A stretch of DNA of 64,000 nucleotides from an uncultured Sanguibacteroides sp. (GCF_900543425.1 NZ_UQRQ01000002.1:124001-188000), one strand, 5' to 3'; shown: positions 42,384 to 52,048, counted from the first letter of the stretch. Numbers and translations: made by a program. The notes: generated from the letters alone by a model not told the origin.

Positions 42384-43529
42384 ATGAAAAAAATAATGCT
42401 CGTTTTTGGAACGCGTCCGGAAGCGATTAAAATGGCTCCCTTAGTAAAGAAGTTTCAAAAGTATCCGGAACAGTTCCAGACAATTATTTGTGTTACAGGT
42501 CAGCATCGGGAGATGCTGGATCAGGTATTACAAATTTTTGACATAAAGCCGGATTATGATCTGAATATCATGAAACAGGGACAAGACCTGTATGACATAA
42601 CAGCTCGGGTTCTAACAGGCATGAGGGAAGTATTAAAAGAAGTACAACCGGACGTCGTACTTGTTCACGGAGATACCACAACCTCAACTGCAACAGCCTT
42701 GGCTACTTTCTACCAACAAATTGCAGTAGGACATGTTGAAGCAGGATTACGAACACATAATATTTACAGTCCTTGGCCGGAAGAGATAAATCGGCAGATC
42801 ACGGGAAGAATCGCAACCTATCATTTTGCTCCGACTTCATTGAGTAGACAAAATCTATTATTGGAAGGGATACAAGAAAAAGCAATCACTGTAACGGGTA
42901 ATACTGTGATCGATGCCTTATACATGGTAGTTGAAAAAATAAAAAAAGATACAGCTCTAAGCTCTCAATTAAAATTGTCTCTACAAAATAGTGGTTATGA
43001 TGTGGAACGGTTAAAAGACAATCGTCGTCTGGTTTTAATAACCGGCCATCGTCGGGAGAATTTCGGGGAAGGTTTCATTCATATGTGCAACGCAATAAAA
43101 ACTTTGACGGAAAAATACCCTCAGATAGATTTTGTCTATCCCATGCACCTGAACCCGAATGTACGTAAACCCATTCACGATATTTTCGGTTCAGAGCAAT
43201 TATCCAACATGTTTTTTATCGAACCGTTGGAATACCTGTCTTTTGTTTACCTCATGGAAAAAAGTACTGTCGTACTCACGGATAGCGGTGGCATACAGGA
43301 GGAGGCTCCAGGGTTGGGAAAACCCGTTTTGGTAATGCGGGACACGACAGAAAGACCTGAAGCAGTAGATGCAGGAACTGTAAAATTAGTTGGGACTGAT
43401 TATGAAAAAATTATTTATGAAGTATCCAGACTATTAGACGACCCGACCTACTATAATCAAATGAGTAAAGCTGTAAATCCTTACGGGGATGGAGAAGCAT
43501 GCGAGCGAATTATAGATAAATTAAAGTAA
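42384..43529 (+). CDS. wecB: UDP-N-acetylglucosamine 2-epimerase (non-hydrolysing)
   Basis: This 381-residue GT-B-fold enzyme interconverts UDP-GlcNAc and UDP-ManNAc. Typical blocks are GTRPEAIKMAP at 7-17, VHGDTTT near 95, GHRREN near 218 and SGGIQEEAPGLGKPV near 305. It works with the preceding wecC. Its product might also feed a NeuB-type pathway, but the NeuB-like gene lies on the other operon. Confidence 0.95.
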   Translation: MKKIMLVFGTRPEAIKMAPLVKKFQKYPEQFQTIICVTGQHREMLDQVLQIFDIKPDYDLNIMKQGQDLYDITARVLTGMREVLKEVQPDVVLVHGDTTTSTATALATFYQQIAVGHVEAGLRTHNIYSPWPEEINRQITGRIATYHFAPTSLSRQNLLLEGIQEKAITVTGNTVIDALYMVVEKIKKDTALSSQLKLSLQNSGYDVERLKDNRRLVLITGHRRENFGEGFIHMCNAIKTLTEKYPQIDFVYPMHLNPNVRKPIHDIFGSEQLSNMFFIEPLEYLSFVYLMEKSTVVLTDSGGIQEEAPGLGKPVLVMRDTTERPEAVDAGTVKLVGTDYEKIIYEVSRLLDDPTYYNQMSKAVNPYGDGEACERIIDKLK

Positions 43530-43551
43530 AAATAATTATCATTAAACAATA

Positions 43552-44658
43552 ATGAGAATTTGTCATTTGACCGTAGCGCATGGACGTTATGATGCACGTA
43601 TATTAAAAAGAGAGTGTTACAGCCTAAATAAAGCCGGTCATGAGGTAATATTACTATGCGCGGACGACAAACCGGATGAGGTTTTAAACGGTGTTAAAAT
43701 TGTCTCGTGGGGTAAAAAAGTTTTATCTAAATTTCAACGTGCAAAATTATTATTATTCCCGAGAGATTTTGCGAAAGATGCATTAAAGCAAAATGCTGAC
43801 ATTTACCAATTTCATGATTTGGAATTAATCGCATTGGGATTGTATTTAAAAAAAAGAGGGAAAAAAGTAATTTTCGATGCTCATGAAAACTGGGAAGCTT
43901 ACATAACAGAGATAAATTTTTTACCGAAATTTCTTTCTGAAATTTTATCAAAGAAGTTGACCTTTTTCTATAAAAAGCATTTGAATGATTTTGATGCGGT
44001 CTTTACAGTCTCTCCCAATATGGTAACCAATCTGAAGCAATATTCAGATCATGTATATTTTGTTCCTAACTATCCGATAATAACTCATTTGCACGAGATA
44101 AACCGTAAGAAAGATCAGATTTTTATATATGCCGGAACAGTATACGGAATGAGTAATCAGAAACAAATTCTGCAAGCCCTTGATTATGTACCGGAAGCTA
44201 TGTATACAATCGTGGGTAAAATCAATCCTGAGTTAAAAAAACAACTTCAAACCATGCCTGCCTCCGACCGCGTTTCATTCATAGACTGGGTCTCCAAAAC
44301 AGAATTGGATCAATATTATTCTAAAGCAATTGCAGGAGTTGTCGTTTTTGATTATGTCGGAATATGTTGCTATACCGAAGGACAGTTGGGATCAAATAAG
44401 ATTTTCGAATACATGGCCATGGGATTACCTGTAATTTGTACCGATTTTAGATTGTGGAAAGAGTTGATTATCGACAAATATCACTGTGGAATATGTGTAC
44501 CACCAGGAAATAGTGAGACTATTGTCCAAGCCATGCAATATATTCTAGATCATAAAGATGAAGCCTATCAAATGGGAAAAAACGGACAAAAAGCAATTTT
44601 GGAAGAGTTTAATTGGGGAAAATACGAGAAAGAATTTTTGCTAAGATACAACGATTAA
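43552..44658 (+). CDS. Glycosyltransferase family 4
   Basis: The 368-residue GT-B enzyme has an N-terminal acceptor domain and a C-terminal nucleotide-sugar domain with LGSNKIFEYMAMGLPVICTD near 280-300 (the retaining Glu motif of GT4) and VPPGNSE near 325. It transfers a sugar to the growing undecaprenyl-linked repeat of the plus-strand glycan. The donor cannot be told. Confidence 0.85.
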   Translation: MRICHLTVAHGRYDARILKRECYSLNKAGHEVILLCADDKPDEVLNGVKIVSWGKKVLSKFQRAKLLLFPRDFAKDALKQNADIYQFHDLELIALGLYLKKRGKKVIFDAHENWEAYITEINFLPKFLSEILSKKLTFFYKKHLNDFDAVFTVSPNMVTNLKQYSDHVYFVPNYPIITHLHEINRKKDQIFIYAGTVYGMSNQKQILQALDYVPEAMYTIVGKINPELKKQLQTMPASDRVSFIDWVSKTELDQYYSKAIAGVVVFDYVGICCYTEGQLGSNKIFEYMAMGLPVICTDFRLWKELIIDKYHCGICVPPGNSETIVQAMQYILDHKDEAYQMGKNGQKAILEEFNWGKYEKEFLLRYND

Positions 44659-44674
44659 GTAATGATTTTATATT

Positions 44675-45091
44675 ATGCCGTTAAATAACGTAGAGATCAT
44701 ACATCTCCCTCAATTTTTAGATAATAGAGGGAATTTATCTTTTATAGAACAAAGGAAACATATTCCTTTTGATATAAAACGTTCCTATTGGATATACGAT
44801 GTCCCAGGGGGACAGATTCGAGGAGGACATGCTTATCGTAAAAACGAGGAATTTATTGTGGCATTATCTGGAAGTTTTGATGTCGTTTTAGATGACGGAT
44901 GCGAAAGAAAGACCTTCTCCTTAAATCGTTCCTATTTCGGATTATATGTTCCCAAATGTATTTGGAGACAAATGCAAAACTTTTCAACAAACTCCTTAGC
45001 GTTGGTATTAGCGTCAACTCCATTTGATGTGAATGATTATATCTATGATTACGAATTATTTAAATCATTATCAGATGAAGAAAGAGAGTAG
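44675..45091 (+). CDS. FdtA/QdtA-type cupin, first copy (active-site His replaced)
   Basis: The 138-residue cupin belongs to the dTDP-4-keto-6-deoxyhexose 3,4-ketoisomerase family, with GGQIRGGHAYRKNEEF at 45-60 and SGSFDVVLDDG later. In FdtA/QdtA enzymes this stretch normally reads GGHAHK with two functional histidines; here the second is Tyr54. It may therefore be inactive, regulatory, or catalyse a different step. It overlaps the second copy by 17 bp. Confidence 0.8.
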   Translation: MPLNNVEIIHLPQFLDNRGNLSFIEQRKHIPFDIKRSYWIYDVPGGQIRGGHAYRKNEEFIVALSGSFDVVLDDGCERKTFSLNRSYFGLYVPKCIWRQMQNFSTNSLALVLASTPFDVNDYIYDYELFKSLSDEERE

Positions 45092-45491
45092 AGTTTACGA
45101 CTGTACGATTATCGAGCTGGATAAACATCATCAGGAGAGGGGAAACATTTCCGTTGTTGAGAATAACAAAACTATTCCCTTTGCAATTAAACGAGCTTAC
45201 TATTTATATGATATTCCGGGAGGAGAGTCGAGAGGAGGACACGCTCATAAAAATTTGTATCAGTTGATTATTGCGGCAAGCGGTAGTTTTAATGTTACGC
45301 TTGATGACGGGGATGTTAAGCGCACGTTCACTTTGAACCGCCCCTATCAAGGGTTATTAATCGTTCCGGGAATCTGGAGAACGTTGGATGACTTTTCCTC
45401 TGGTTCAGTCTGTTTGGTCTTGGCTTCAATGGAATATGACGAAATGGATTACATAAGGAACTATCAAGAATTTTTAAATCTTAAGAAATGA
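45075..45491 (+). CDS. dTDP-4-keto-6-deoxyhexose 3,4-ketoisomerase (FdtA/QdtA), second copy
   Basis: From the ATG at 45075 (MKKESRVYDC) the protein is 138 residues. It carries GGESRGGHAHKN at 49-60 with both histidines (His56 and His58) expected for catalysis. It shifts the keto group of dTDP-4-keto-6-deoxyglucose (made by RmlB) from C4 to C3. A start 14 codons upstream is possible but lies within the previous gene. Whether the product has gluco (Qui3N) or galacto (Fuc3N) configuration is not readable. Confidence 0.88.
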   Translation: MKKESRVYDCTIIELDKHHQERGNISVVENNKTIPFAIKRAYYLYDIPGGESRGGHAHKNLYQLIIAASGSFNVTLDDGDVKRTFTLNRPYQGLLIVPGIWRTLDDFSSGSVCLVLASMEYDEMDYIRNYQEFLNLKK

Positions 45492-46009
45492 GCTTTATTC
45501 ACCATTTATCCGATGTACAGTCCAAAAGAATAGGAGAGGGAACAAAAATATGGCAATACTGTGTCGTGCTTCCCAATTCGATTATCGGAGAAAATTGTAA
45601 TATTTGCGCGCACGTGCTAATCGAAAATGAAGTACAAATAGGAAATAATGTTACAATAAAATCGGGTGTACAACTTTGGGACGGAGTAATCGTGGAAGAT
45701 CACGTTTTCATTGGCCCTAATGTTACATTTACAAATGATTTATTTCCTCGTTCCAAAATTTATCCTCCTGTGTTTATAAAAACATACTTAAAAAAAGGAT
45801 GCAGTATTGGGGCCAATACCACTATTATAGCAGGGGTAGTGATCGGTGAATATGCATTTGTTGGAGCGGGAAGTGTTGTTACAAAAGATATTCCCGCTAA
45901 TACGGTCTGGTATGGGAATCCTGCAAGACAAAAAGGATACATGACAAATGACGGAATTCTTTTAGATATGAAGATGAAGGATAAAAACGGGAAACAATAC
46001 AAAATATGA
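45488..46009 (+). CDS. Hexapeptide-repeat N-acetyltransferase (FdtC/QdtC-like)
   Basis: The 173-residue left-handed beta-helix protein has many IGxxxx repeats, the FIGPNVTFTNDLFPRSKIY block with the TNDxxPR motif of WbbJ/QdtC-type sugar N-acetyltransferases, and ends in NPARQKGYM. It should acetylate the 3-amino group introduced by the next gene's aminotransferase. It overlaps the preceding and following genes by four bases each. Confidence 0.85.
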   Translation: MSFIHHLSDVQSKRIGEGTKIWQYCVVLPNSIIGENCNICAHVLIENEVQIGNNVTIKSGVQLWDGVIVEDHVFIGPNVTFTNDLFPRSKIYPPVFIKTYLKKGCSIGANTTIIAGVVIGEYAFVGAGSVVTKDIPANTVWYGNPARQKGYMTNDGILLDMKMKDKNGKQYKI

Positions 46010-47106
46010 TTAAGTTTTTAGATTTACAAAAAATAACGGCTAAGTATCAGGGAGAAATTCAGGAAGCTGTTAATCGAGTGATAGATTCCGGTTGGTATTT
46101 GCAGGGAAAGGAAAACGAAGAATTTGAAACAAATTACGCCCGATACATAGGAACGAAATATTGTGTCGGTTGTGCGAATGGATTAGATGCATTGATTTGG
46201 ATATTTCGGGCTTACATAGAAATGGGAATCATGCATTCCGGCGATGAAATTATTGTTCCTGCAAATACTTATATCGCTTCCATGTTAGCGATTACGGAAA
46301 ACGGTTTAAAACCGGTATTGGTAGAACCTGATATCGAAACTTACCAAATAGACGATACAAAAATAGAAGCCGCAATCACGAAAAAGACAAAAGCGATTCT
46401 GATCGTTCACCTGTATGGCCAATGTGCCTATTCCGAGCGAATCGGAGACCTTTGTAAAAAATATAGGCTGAAATTAATTGAAGATAACGCCCAAGCTCAT
46501 GGATGCCGGTTTAACGGTAGAAAAACAGGTTCGTTAGGAGATGCCAGCGGTCATAGTTTTTACCCGGGTAAAAACTTAGGGGCATTAGGAGATGCAGGTG
46601 CTATTACGACAAATGATAAGGAATTAGCTGAAGTCGTCAGAGCTTTGGCCAATTACGGATCAAGTCAAAAATACATCTTCAAATATACAGGACGGAATAG
46701 CCGGTTGGACGAAATTCAAGCTGCCGTACTAAATGTAAAATTAAAATACCTGGATCAAGATGTTGCAACCCGAAAACAAGTAGCCCGAAATTATATTGAG
46801 AATATTAAAAATCAGAGAATTATTCTTCCGATCATAAAAGATTGGGATGCCCATGTGTTTCATTTATTTCCAGTCCGTTGTAAACACAGGGACGAACTTC
46901 AACAATATCTTACTCGAGAAAGAATTCAAACTATCATCCATTATCCTATCCCTCCACACAAACAGGAGTGTTATAAAGAATGGAATAATTTATCATTTCC
47001 CGTAACCGAACAAATTCATAGGGAAGAACTAAGCCTACCGATAAGTCCTATTATAACTGAACAAGAAATACATACGGTTGTTAAAACTGTGAACTCTTTC
47101 AAGTAA
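46006..47106 (+). CDS. dTDP-3-keto-6-deoxyhexose aminotransferase (FdtB/QdtB-like)
   Basis: The 366-residue PLP enzyme has Lys189 in SFYPGKNLGALGDAGA and Asp160 in LIEDNAQAHG, the pattern of the 3-aminotransferases QdtB, FdtB and TylB. With the ketoisomerase and acetyltransferase before it, this gives dTDP-Fuc3NAc or dTDP-Qui3NAc. The dTDP-sugar precursor enzymes RmlA and RmlB lie 37 kb away on the other strand. Confidence 0.88.
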   Translation: MIKFLDLQKITAKYQGEIQEAVNRVIDSGWYLQGKENEEFETNYARYIGTKYCVGCANGLDALIWIFRAYIEMGIMHSGDEIIVPANTYIASMLAITENGLKPVLVEPDIETYQIDDTKIEAAITKKTKAILIVHLYGQCAYSERIGDLCKKYRLKLIEDNAQAHGCRFNGRKTGSLGDASGHSFYPGKNLGALGDAGAITTNDKELAEVVRALANYGSSQKYIFKYTGRNSRLDEIQAAVLNVKLKYLDQDVATRKQVARNYIENIKNQRIILPIIKDWDAHVFHLFPVRCKHRDELQQYLTRERIQTIIHYPIPPHKQECYKEWNNLSFPVTEQIHREELSLPISPIITEQEIHTVVKTVNSFK

Positions 47107-48359
47107 TGGAACAGAAAAAAACTGTTTGGTTAGTTTGCGTAAACGCCCAGCCCCCAGAGTCGGATACTCATTTAAGACACCAAAAATTCGCAGAAATGTT
47201 AATAAAAAAAGGGTATCATGTTATCATTTTTGCAGGTAGTTTTTTACATTACAATAAATCAAACTCAATCAATAATTCTCAAAAATATATCCTATCAAAA
47301 TACGGGGACAAACAATACATTTTCATAAAAACCCCCTCTTACACTTCCAATGGACTAAAACGAATATTTTCTATTTTTTTATTTGCATGGAGATTATTAT
47401 GTTACAGGAAGAAGTTTCCCCAACCTGATATTGTAATACATAACTTAAGAGTCCCTTTCGATTTTCCCGTATATGTTGCTGCCCGAAAGTTAAAAGCCAA
47501 ATATGTGACAGAAGTATGGGATTTATGGCCAGAAGATTTTGTTGCTACCGGACTGATGAAACAGAGTCATCCATTTATAAAGATAGCGTATCAAATAGAA
47601 AGATTTCTTTACGAGAAAGCTGATCGATTGATATTTACCATGGAGGGAGGGAAAGATTATATATTAAGCAAGGGTTGGGATACGGAACACGGTGGAAAAG
47701 TAAATATCGATAAATACAATTACATCAATAACGGCATTGATTTAGATGAATTCGAATATAACAAAAAGAACTACATCATAAAAGATCATGATTTATCCGA
47801 TAACTCTTATTTTAAAGTCGTTTATTTAGGTTCAATACGATTAGCCAATAATGTACAACAGTTAATAGATGCCGCTGCCTTTCTCCGGGATAATTCTAAA
47901 ATCAAATTTCTGATATACGGAGACGGAGACGAAAGAGAAAGGTTAATAGAACATTGTAAAAAGCATAAAATAAATAACGTCATTTTCAAAGAAAAGTGGG
48001 TCGACATAAAATATGTCCCCTATATTTTATCGTGCAGTTCCCTTAACTTAATGAATTATAAAAAAGTAGAATCTCAAAAATACGGGGGAAGTCAAGGTAA
48101 ATTATTTCAGTATTTGGCGAGTGGTAAACCGATTCTATCCAATAACGTGATGGGATACGATATCGTAAATAAATATAAAGCGGGAATATCTAAAAATATA
48201 AGTAACGCCCAAGAATATGCGGAAATTATTAATGAATTTGCATTGTTAGATAAAGAAGAGTACAATGTGTTATGTAACAATGCACTTAATGCCGCTCAGT
48301 TTTTTGATTACAAATATTTATTCAAAGATTATTTTAAACTTATAAATGAATTATCATAA
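47106..48359 (+). CDS. Glycosyltransferase family 4
   Basis: This 417-residue GT-B enzyme has a C-terminal donor domain with VYLGSIRLANNVQQLIDAA near 240 and SQGKLFQYLASGKPILSN near 330. An N-terminal NAQPPESDTHLRHQKFA motif resembles WbuB-type amino-sugar transferases. It starts one base into the aminotransferase's stop region (TAATG), so it is part of the same coupled unit; transfer of the 3-amino sugar is a reasonable guess. Confidence 0.84.
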   Translation: MEQKKTVWLVCVNAQPPESDTHLRHQKFAEMLIKKGYHVIIFAGSFLHYNKSNSINNSQKYILSKYGDKQYIFIKTPSYTSNGLKRIFSIFLFAWRLLCYRKKFPQPDIVIHNLRVPFDFPVYVAARKLKAKYVTEVWDLWPEDFVATGLMKQSHPFIKIAYQIERFLYEKADRLIFTMEGGKDYILSKGWDTEHGGKVNIDKYNYINNGIDLDEFEYNKKNYIIKDHDLSDNSYFKVVYLGSIRLANNVQQLIDAAAFLRDNSKIKFLIYGDGDERERLIEHCKKHKINNVIFKEKWVDIKYVPYILSCSSLNLMNYKKVESQKYGGSQGKLFQYLASGKPILSNNVMGYDIVNKYKAGISKNISNAQEYAEIINEFALLDKEEYNVLCNNALNAAQFFDYKYLFKDYFKLINELS

Positions 48360-48370
48360 AGATACTCTCT

Positions 48371-49228
48371 ATGGAATATCAAATCAAGCGATTACTTTTT
48401 GATGACGGCATAGAATCATTACAAAAAGTGGTCGATTTACAGAATATTGTTTATGCCGGTTCCAATCACGAGTTCTCGGTTGACGGCTTTAAGCATTTGT
48501 ACGTGGATAATCCTTCAGGAAAGGTGATCTCTTTTAACGCTTTTCATGGCAACGATCTTGTCGCTCATTACGCTTGTATCCCTATAAAAATGAATATCGC
48601 CGATAAGCTCGTTCTCGGTTTATTGGATATTGCGACGGTAACACATCCTGATCATCGAGGGAAAGGCCTTTTCAAAACTTTGGCTCAAACGACATTTGAT
48701 TACGCGAAAGAAAACAGTTACGGATTTATTTTAGGTGTTGCTAACGCGAATAGCATACACGGCTACATGAAATATTTCAATTTCACGTTGGTCTCTAAAC
48801 TAATGGTAAAATATGGCTGGGGAACAGACATAAAATCTGCTTCGGACAAGACTTATAGCGTTTACTGGGACGAAGAGTTGTTAAACTGGAGGTTGAGTAA
48901 GCAGGAATACGCTATCAATAAAACCTCTATCGTCGGAAAAACAAATTTCTACAAATTCCGAAATGTCCTGGGGATAAAAACATTCATGGGTGTTTTCCCG
49001 GAGAAATTGCTGGCCAGGTTGAATTTAAAAAAATCCAATAATTTTTTAAGACCATTAAATCTTTACGTGGGACTGGGGGCCGATTTAAAAAATGGACATT
49101 ATTTCAGCATCCCCGGTTTTATTAAGCACTCTCCTTTCAATTTAATCTTCATGGATTTAACGGGCGACCTACCCCCGGTCACGAAAGATAATATCTTTTT
49201 TCAGCTGATCGATTTTGACGTGGCGTGA
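48371..49228 (+). CDS. GNAT-family N-acetyltransferase
   Basis: The 285-residue protein has a GNAT acetyl-CoA-binding motif THPDHRGKGLFKTL near 97-110, preceded by LDIATV, and a C-terminal extension of unknown fold, as in larger GNAT proteins of polysaccharide loci. It probably acetylates a sugar amine or a repeat-unit intermediate. It is the first gene after the glycosyltransferase, with an 11-bp gap. Confidence 0.75.
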   Translation: MEYQIKRLLFDDGIESLQKVVDLQNIVYAGSNHEFSVDGFKHLYVDNPSGKVISFNAFHGNDLVAHYACIPIKMNIADKLVLGLLDIATVTHPDHRGKGLFKTLAQTTFDYAKENSYGFILGVANANSIHGYMKYFNFTLVSKLMVKYGWGTDIKSASDKTYSVYWDEELLNWRLSKQEYAINKTSIVGKTNFYKFRNVLGIKTFMGVFPEKLLARLNLKKSNNFLRPLNLYVGLGADLKNGHYFSIPGFIKHSPFNLIFMDLTGDLPPVTKDNIFFQLIDFDVA

Positions 49229-49272
49229 TCCTCGTTTGCCACCTGGTATAACCTTTTTATCACTTTATTATA

Positions 49273-50124
49273 ATGAACGTTCTGACCTTCGATATAGAGG
49301 ACTGGTATTGTCATGATAATTACTCTCAAAACATGGATTGGGATAAACATGAAGTTAGAATACACGAGCCCCTGGAGAGAATATTGTCTGAATTGGAAGA
49401 GAAAGGGGTGAAGGGAACTTTCTTCTGTCTGGGATGGCTCGCGCGAAAGCATCCTGAGGTGATCCGGATGATTCATGAAAAAGGACACCATGTCGGTTGT
49501 CACTCTTACCAGCATGAATTGGCGTTACGATTAGATTATAAAGCGTTCAAAGCTAACACGCGTGAAGCGAAAGCCCTGCTGGAAGACATTACTGGCGAAC
49601 CCGTGGACGCATTCAGGGCTCCCTCTTTTTCCGTCACGAGACAAAACCTGTATGTTTTCGAGGCCCTCGCGGAACTGGGATTCAAGTACGATTGCTCGAT
49701 ATTTCCCGCGGACCGGGAATTCGGGGGATTAAAAGAATACGGGGAAGGTATTCCCGGAATTATAAACGTTAACGGTTACAAATTGAAAGAATTTCCGATG
49801 AACGTGTATCGTTTTCTTGGTAAGGATATCATTTTTTCCGGGGGAGGTTATTTCCGGGTATTACCTTACAGGTTAACGAGGTATTTCATGCAACACAGTG
49901 ATTACGTGATAAATTACTTTCACCCGAGCGATTTTGACCCGGAACAACCAAGAATGAAACACTTGCCCTTGACGCGTCAAATCAAAAATTCAATAGGCTT
50001 GAGAGGAGCTTTTAAAAAATATCAAAAACTAATCCGGGATTTTGACTTCATCGATATCCGTCAGGCCGATGCCTTGATAGATTGGGATAAAGCAAAAACT
50101 TTCGATATCAAAACACAAGGGTAA
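49273..50124 (+). CDS. Polysaccharide deacetylase (NodB fold, XrtA-locus type)
   Basis: The 283-residue protein has the NodB catalytic Asp and metal ligands: TFDIEDWY at 5-12, His77 and His81 in HSYQHE, and FRAPSFS near 113. The later NYFHPSDFDPEQPR block resembles the DUF3473-type end of deacetylases seen with exosortase loci. No signal peptide is visible, so it may act in the cytoplasm on an intermediate instead of on exported polymer. It lies 1 bp before the epimerase gene. Confidence 0.82.
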   Translation: MNVLTFDIEDWYCHDNYSQNMDWDKHEVRIHEPLERILSELEEKGVKGTFFCLGWLARKHPEVIRMIHEKGHHVGCHSYQHELALRLDYKAFKANTREAKALLEDITGEPVDAFRAPSFSVTRQNLYVFEALAELGFKYDCSIFPADREFGGLKEYGEGIPGIINVNGYKLKEFPMNVYRFLGKDIIFSGGGYFRVLPYRLTRYFMQHSDYVINYFHPSDFDPEQPRMKHLPLTRQIKNSIGLRGAFKKYQKLIRDFDFIDIRQADALIDWDKAKTFDIKTQG

Positions 50125-50125
50125 T

Positions 50126-51025
50126 ATGAACAGTCTACTTTTCACGGGAGCTTCCGGTTTTTTAGGAAACGAGATACGTCCTTTATTATCGACGAGATAC
50201 GAGATAGAGACAGTAGGGCTAACCCCTGTCGATAATTATACGGTCGATCTGGCCAAAGCAATTCCCGCCTTGGCTAAAAGGTACGACGTGGTATTGCATG
50301 CGGCCGGTAAAGCACACGTCATTCCCGGGACGGAAAAGGAAAAACGGGAATTTTACGAGGTTAACCTTCAAGGCACGAGGAATTTATGTGAGGCGTTGGA
50401 AAAAGCGGGAGTACCCGGGTCATTTGTATTTATCAGCACGGTGGCCGTTTACGGTTGCGAATCGGGAGAGTCTATCGGTGAAGAACACCCGTTAAACGGG
50501 GATACTCCTTACGCCGATAGTAAAAAACAGGCGGAAGCTTATCTACAGGACTGGTGTGCGAGGCATAAAGTAGTGTTAACTATTCTTCGTCCATCCCTGT
50601 TGGCGGGGAAAAATCCCCCGGGAAACCTGAGATTCATGATAGAGGGGATTAGAACCGGACGTTATTTAAGTATTGCCGGGGGGAAAGCCCGTAAGAGCGT
50701 GTTGATGGCGGAGGATATCGCCAGGTTATTGTTCCTGGCCGTCGATAAAGGCGGCGTGTACAACGTGTGCGATGACGAGCACCCGAGTTTCCGGCAACTG
50801 GAAAAAACAATCTCGGCTCAATTGGGCAAAAAATTACCCGTGAACATACCTTACTGGTTGGCTAAAACTCTGGCGTTAACGGGAGATTGTCTGGGTAATA
50901 AAGCCCCGATCAATTCCTCAAAATTAGACAAGATAACGAAGTCGTTGACTTTCAGTAACGAGAAAGCCAAAAAAGAGTTAGGTTGGGAACCGTTGAACGT
51001 GTTGGAGCATTTTAAAATTCATTAA
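50126..51025 (+). CDS. NAD-dependent nucleotide-sugar epimerase/dehydratase
   Basis: The 299-residue extended SDR has TGASGFLG at 7-14, STVAVYG near 104 and Tyr129-x-x-x-Lys133 in YADSK. Proteins of this type next to a WecA-like transferase at the end of Bacteroidales polysaccharide operons are often UDP-GlcNAc 4-epimerases or 4-keto-sugar reductases that make the initiating sugar. The precise reaction is inferred from position only. Confidence 0.8.
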   Translation: MNSLLFTGASGFLGNEIRPLLSTRYEIETVGLTPVDNYTVDLAKAIPALAKRYDVVLHAAGKAHVIPGTEKEKREFYEVNLQGTRNLCEALEKAGVPGSFVFISTVAVYGCESGESIGEEHPLNGDTPYADSKKQAEAYLQDWCARHKVVLTILRPSLLAGKNPPGNLRFMIEGIRTGRYLSIAGGKARKSVLMAEDIARLLFLAVDKGGVYNVCDDEHPSFRQLEKTISAQLGKKLPVNIPYWLAKTLALTGDCLGNKAPINSSKLDKITKSLTFSNEKAKKELGWEPLNVLEHFKIH

Positions 51026-51050
51026 TTTTTCTTCAGGTTTGATCCCCATC

Positions 51051-52007
51051 ATGTATTATTTTTTAGTTTTTGTCTTGTTACTGGCGGTCGAGTTAACCTA
51101 TTTCCGGTTAGCGGATCGATTCAATATTATTGATAAGCCGAACGAGAGGAGCTCGCATACACGTGTTACCCTACGGGGAGGCGGAATTATATTCTATTTC
51201 GGAGTCTTGTTTTACTTCCTTACAAACCGTTTTGAATACCCGTGGTTCGTAACCGGGCTGACCCTGATAACCATCGTGAGTTTTATCGATGACATTCATT
51301 CCGTGTCCAAAAGGGCACGTTTAGCGATACACGTCACGGCCATGCTACTCTTGTTCTACCAGTGGGGACTTCTTACTTTGCCCTGGTGGTATATCCCGAT
51401 CGCCTTGATCTTCTGCACGGGAATAATCAACGCGTACAATTTCATGGACGGTATTAACGGCATTACCGGGGGGTATAGTCTGGTCGTACTCGGGTCGTTA
51501 CTCTACATCAACGAATACCGGGTAAACTTTGTAGAACCGTCGTTACCATGGATCGTGATCATCGCCCTGACGGTATTCAATATTTTTAATTTCCGGAAGA
51601 AGGCAAAATGTTTTGCCGGGGATGTCGGGTCAGTCAGTATAGCGTTTATTATTTTATTCCTGCTGGGAAAGTTAGTTATACAAACGCGTGATCTCAGTTA
51701 CATCATTTTGTTGGTCGTGTATGGTGTGGACAGCGTGCTCACTATCGTTCACCGGCTTCTGTTACATGAAAACATCAGTCTTCCCCACCGAAAACATCTG
51801 TATCAATTGATGGCAAACGAACTTAGAATCCCTCACACCGTCGTTTCCGGATTCTATATGTTACTTCAAAGCATCATATGTATAGGTTATATATATTGCG
51901 AAGATTACGGATACCGATATCTCATAAGTATGATTTTGATTCTAAGTTGTGGGTATATATGGTTTATGAAAAAGTATTTCAGATTACATTCTATAAAACA
52001 AAAATAA
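51051..52007 (+). CDS. Undecaprenyl-phosphate sugar-1-phosphate transferase (WecA/WbpL family)
   Basis: This is a polytopic enzyme of about 318 residues with roughly ten membrane helices. It shows the family motifs SHTRVTLRGGGI near 35, SFIDDIHSV near 77-85, NAYNFMDGINGITGG near 127-141 and PHRKHLYQ in a late cytoplasmic loop. It starts the plus-strand repeat unit by moving a sugar-1-phosphate to undecaprenyl phosphate. I prefer the ATG at 51051 over the TTG at 51039. It is the last gene of the plus operon. Confidence 0.88.
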   Translation: MYYFLVFVLLLAVELTYFRLADRFNIIDKPNERSSHTRVTLRGGGIIFYFGVLFYFLTNRFEYPWFVTGLTLITIVSFIDDIHSVSKRARLAIHVTAMLLLFYQWGLLTLPWWYIPIALIFCTGIINAYNFMDGINGITGGYSLVVLGSLLYINEYRVNFVEPSLPWIVIIALTVFNIFNFRKKAKCFAGDVGSVSIAFIILFLLGKLVIQTRDLSYIILLVVYGVDSVLTIVHRLLLHENISLPHRKHLYQLMANELRIPHTVVSGFYMLLQSIICIGYIYCEDYGYRYLISMILILSCGYIWFMKKYFRLHSIKQK

Positions 52008-52017
52008 AAAAGCCAAC

Positions 52018-52047
52018 AAAAAAGCAGACTTAAAAGTCTGCTTTTTT
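52018..52047. terminator. Strong bidirectional terminator between plus operon and wzz
   Basis: The stem GCAGACTT / AAGTCTGC with a two-base loop is flanked by A-runs on the left and T-runs on the right, extending pairing to 14 bp. It stands between convergent operons and has a U-tract in either direction. Confidence 0.85.
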
Positions 52048-52048
52048 G

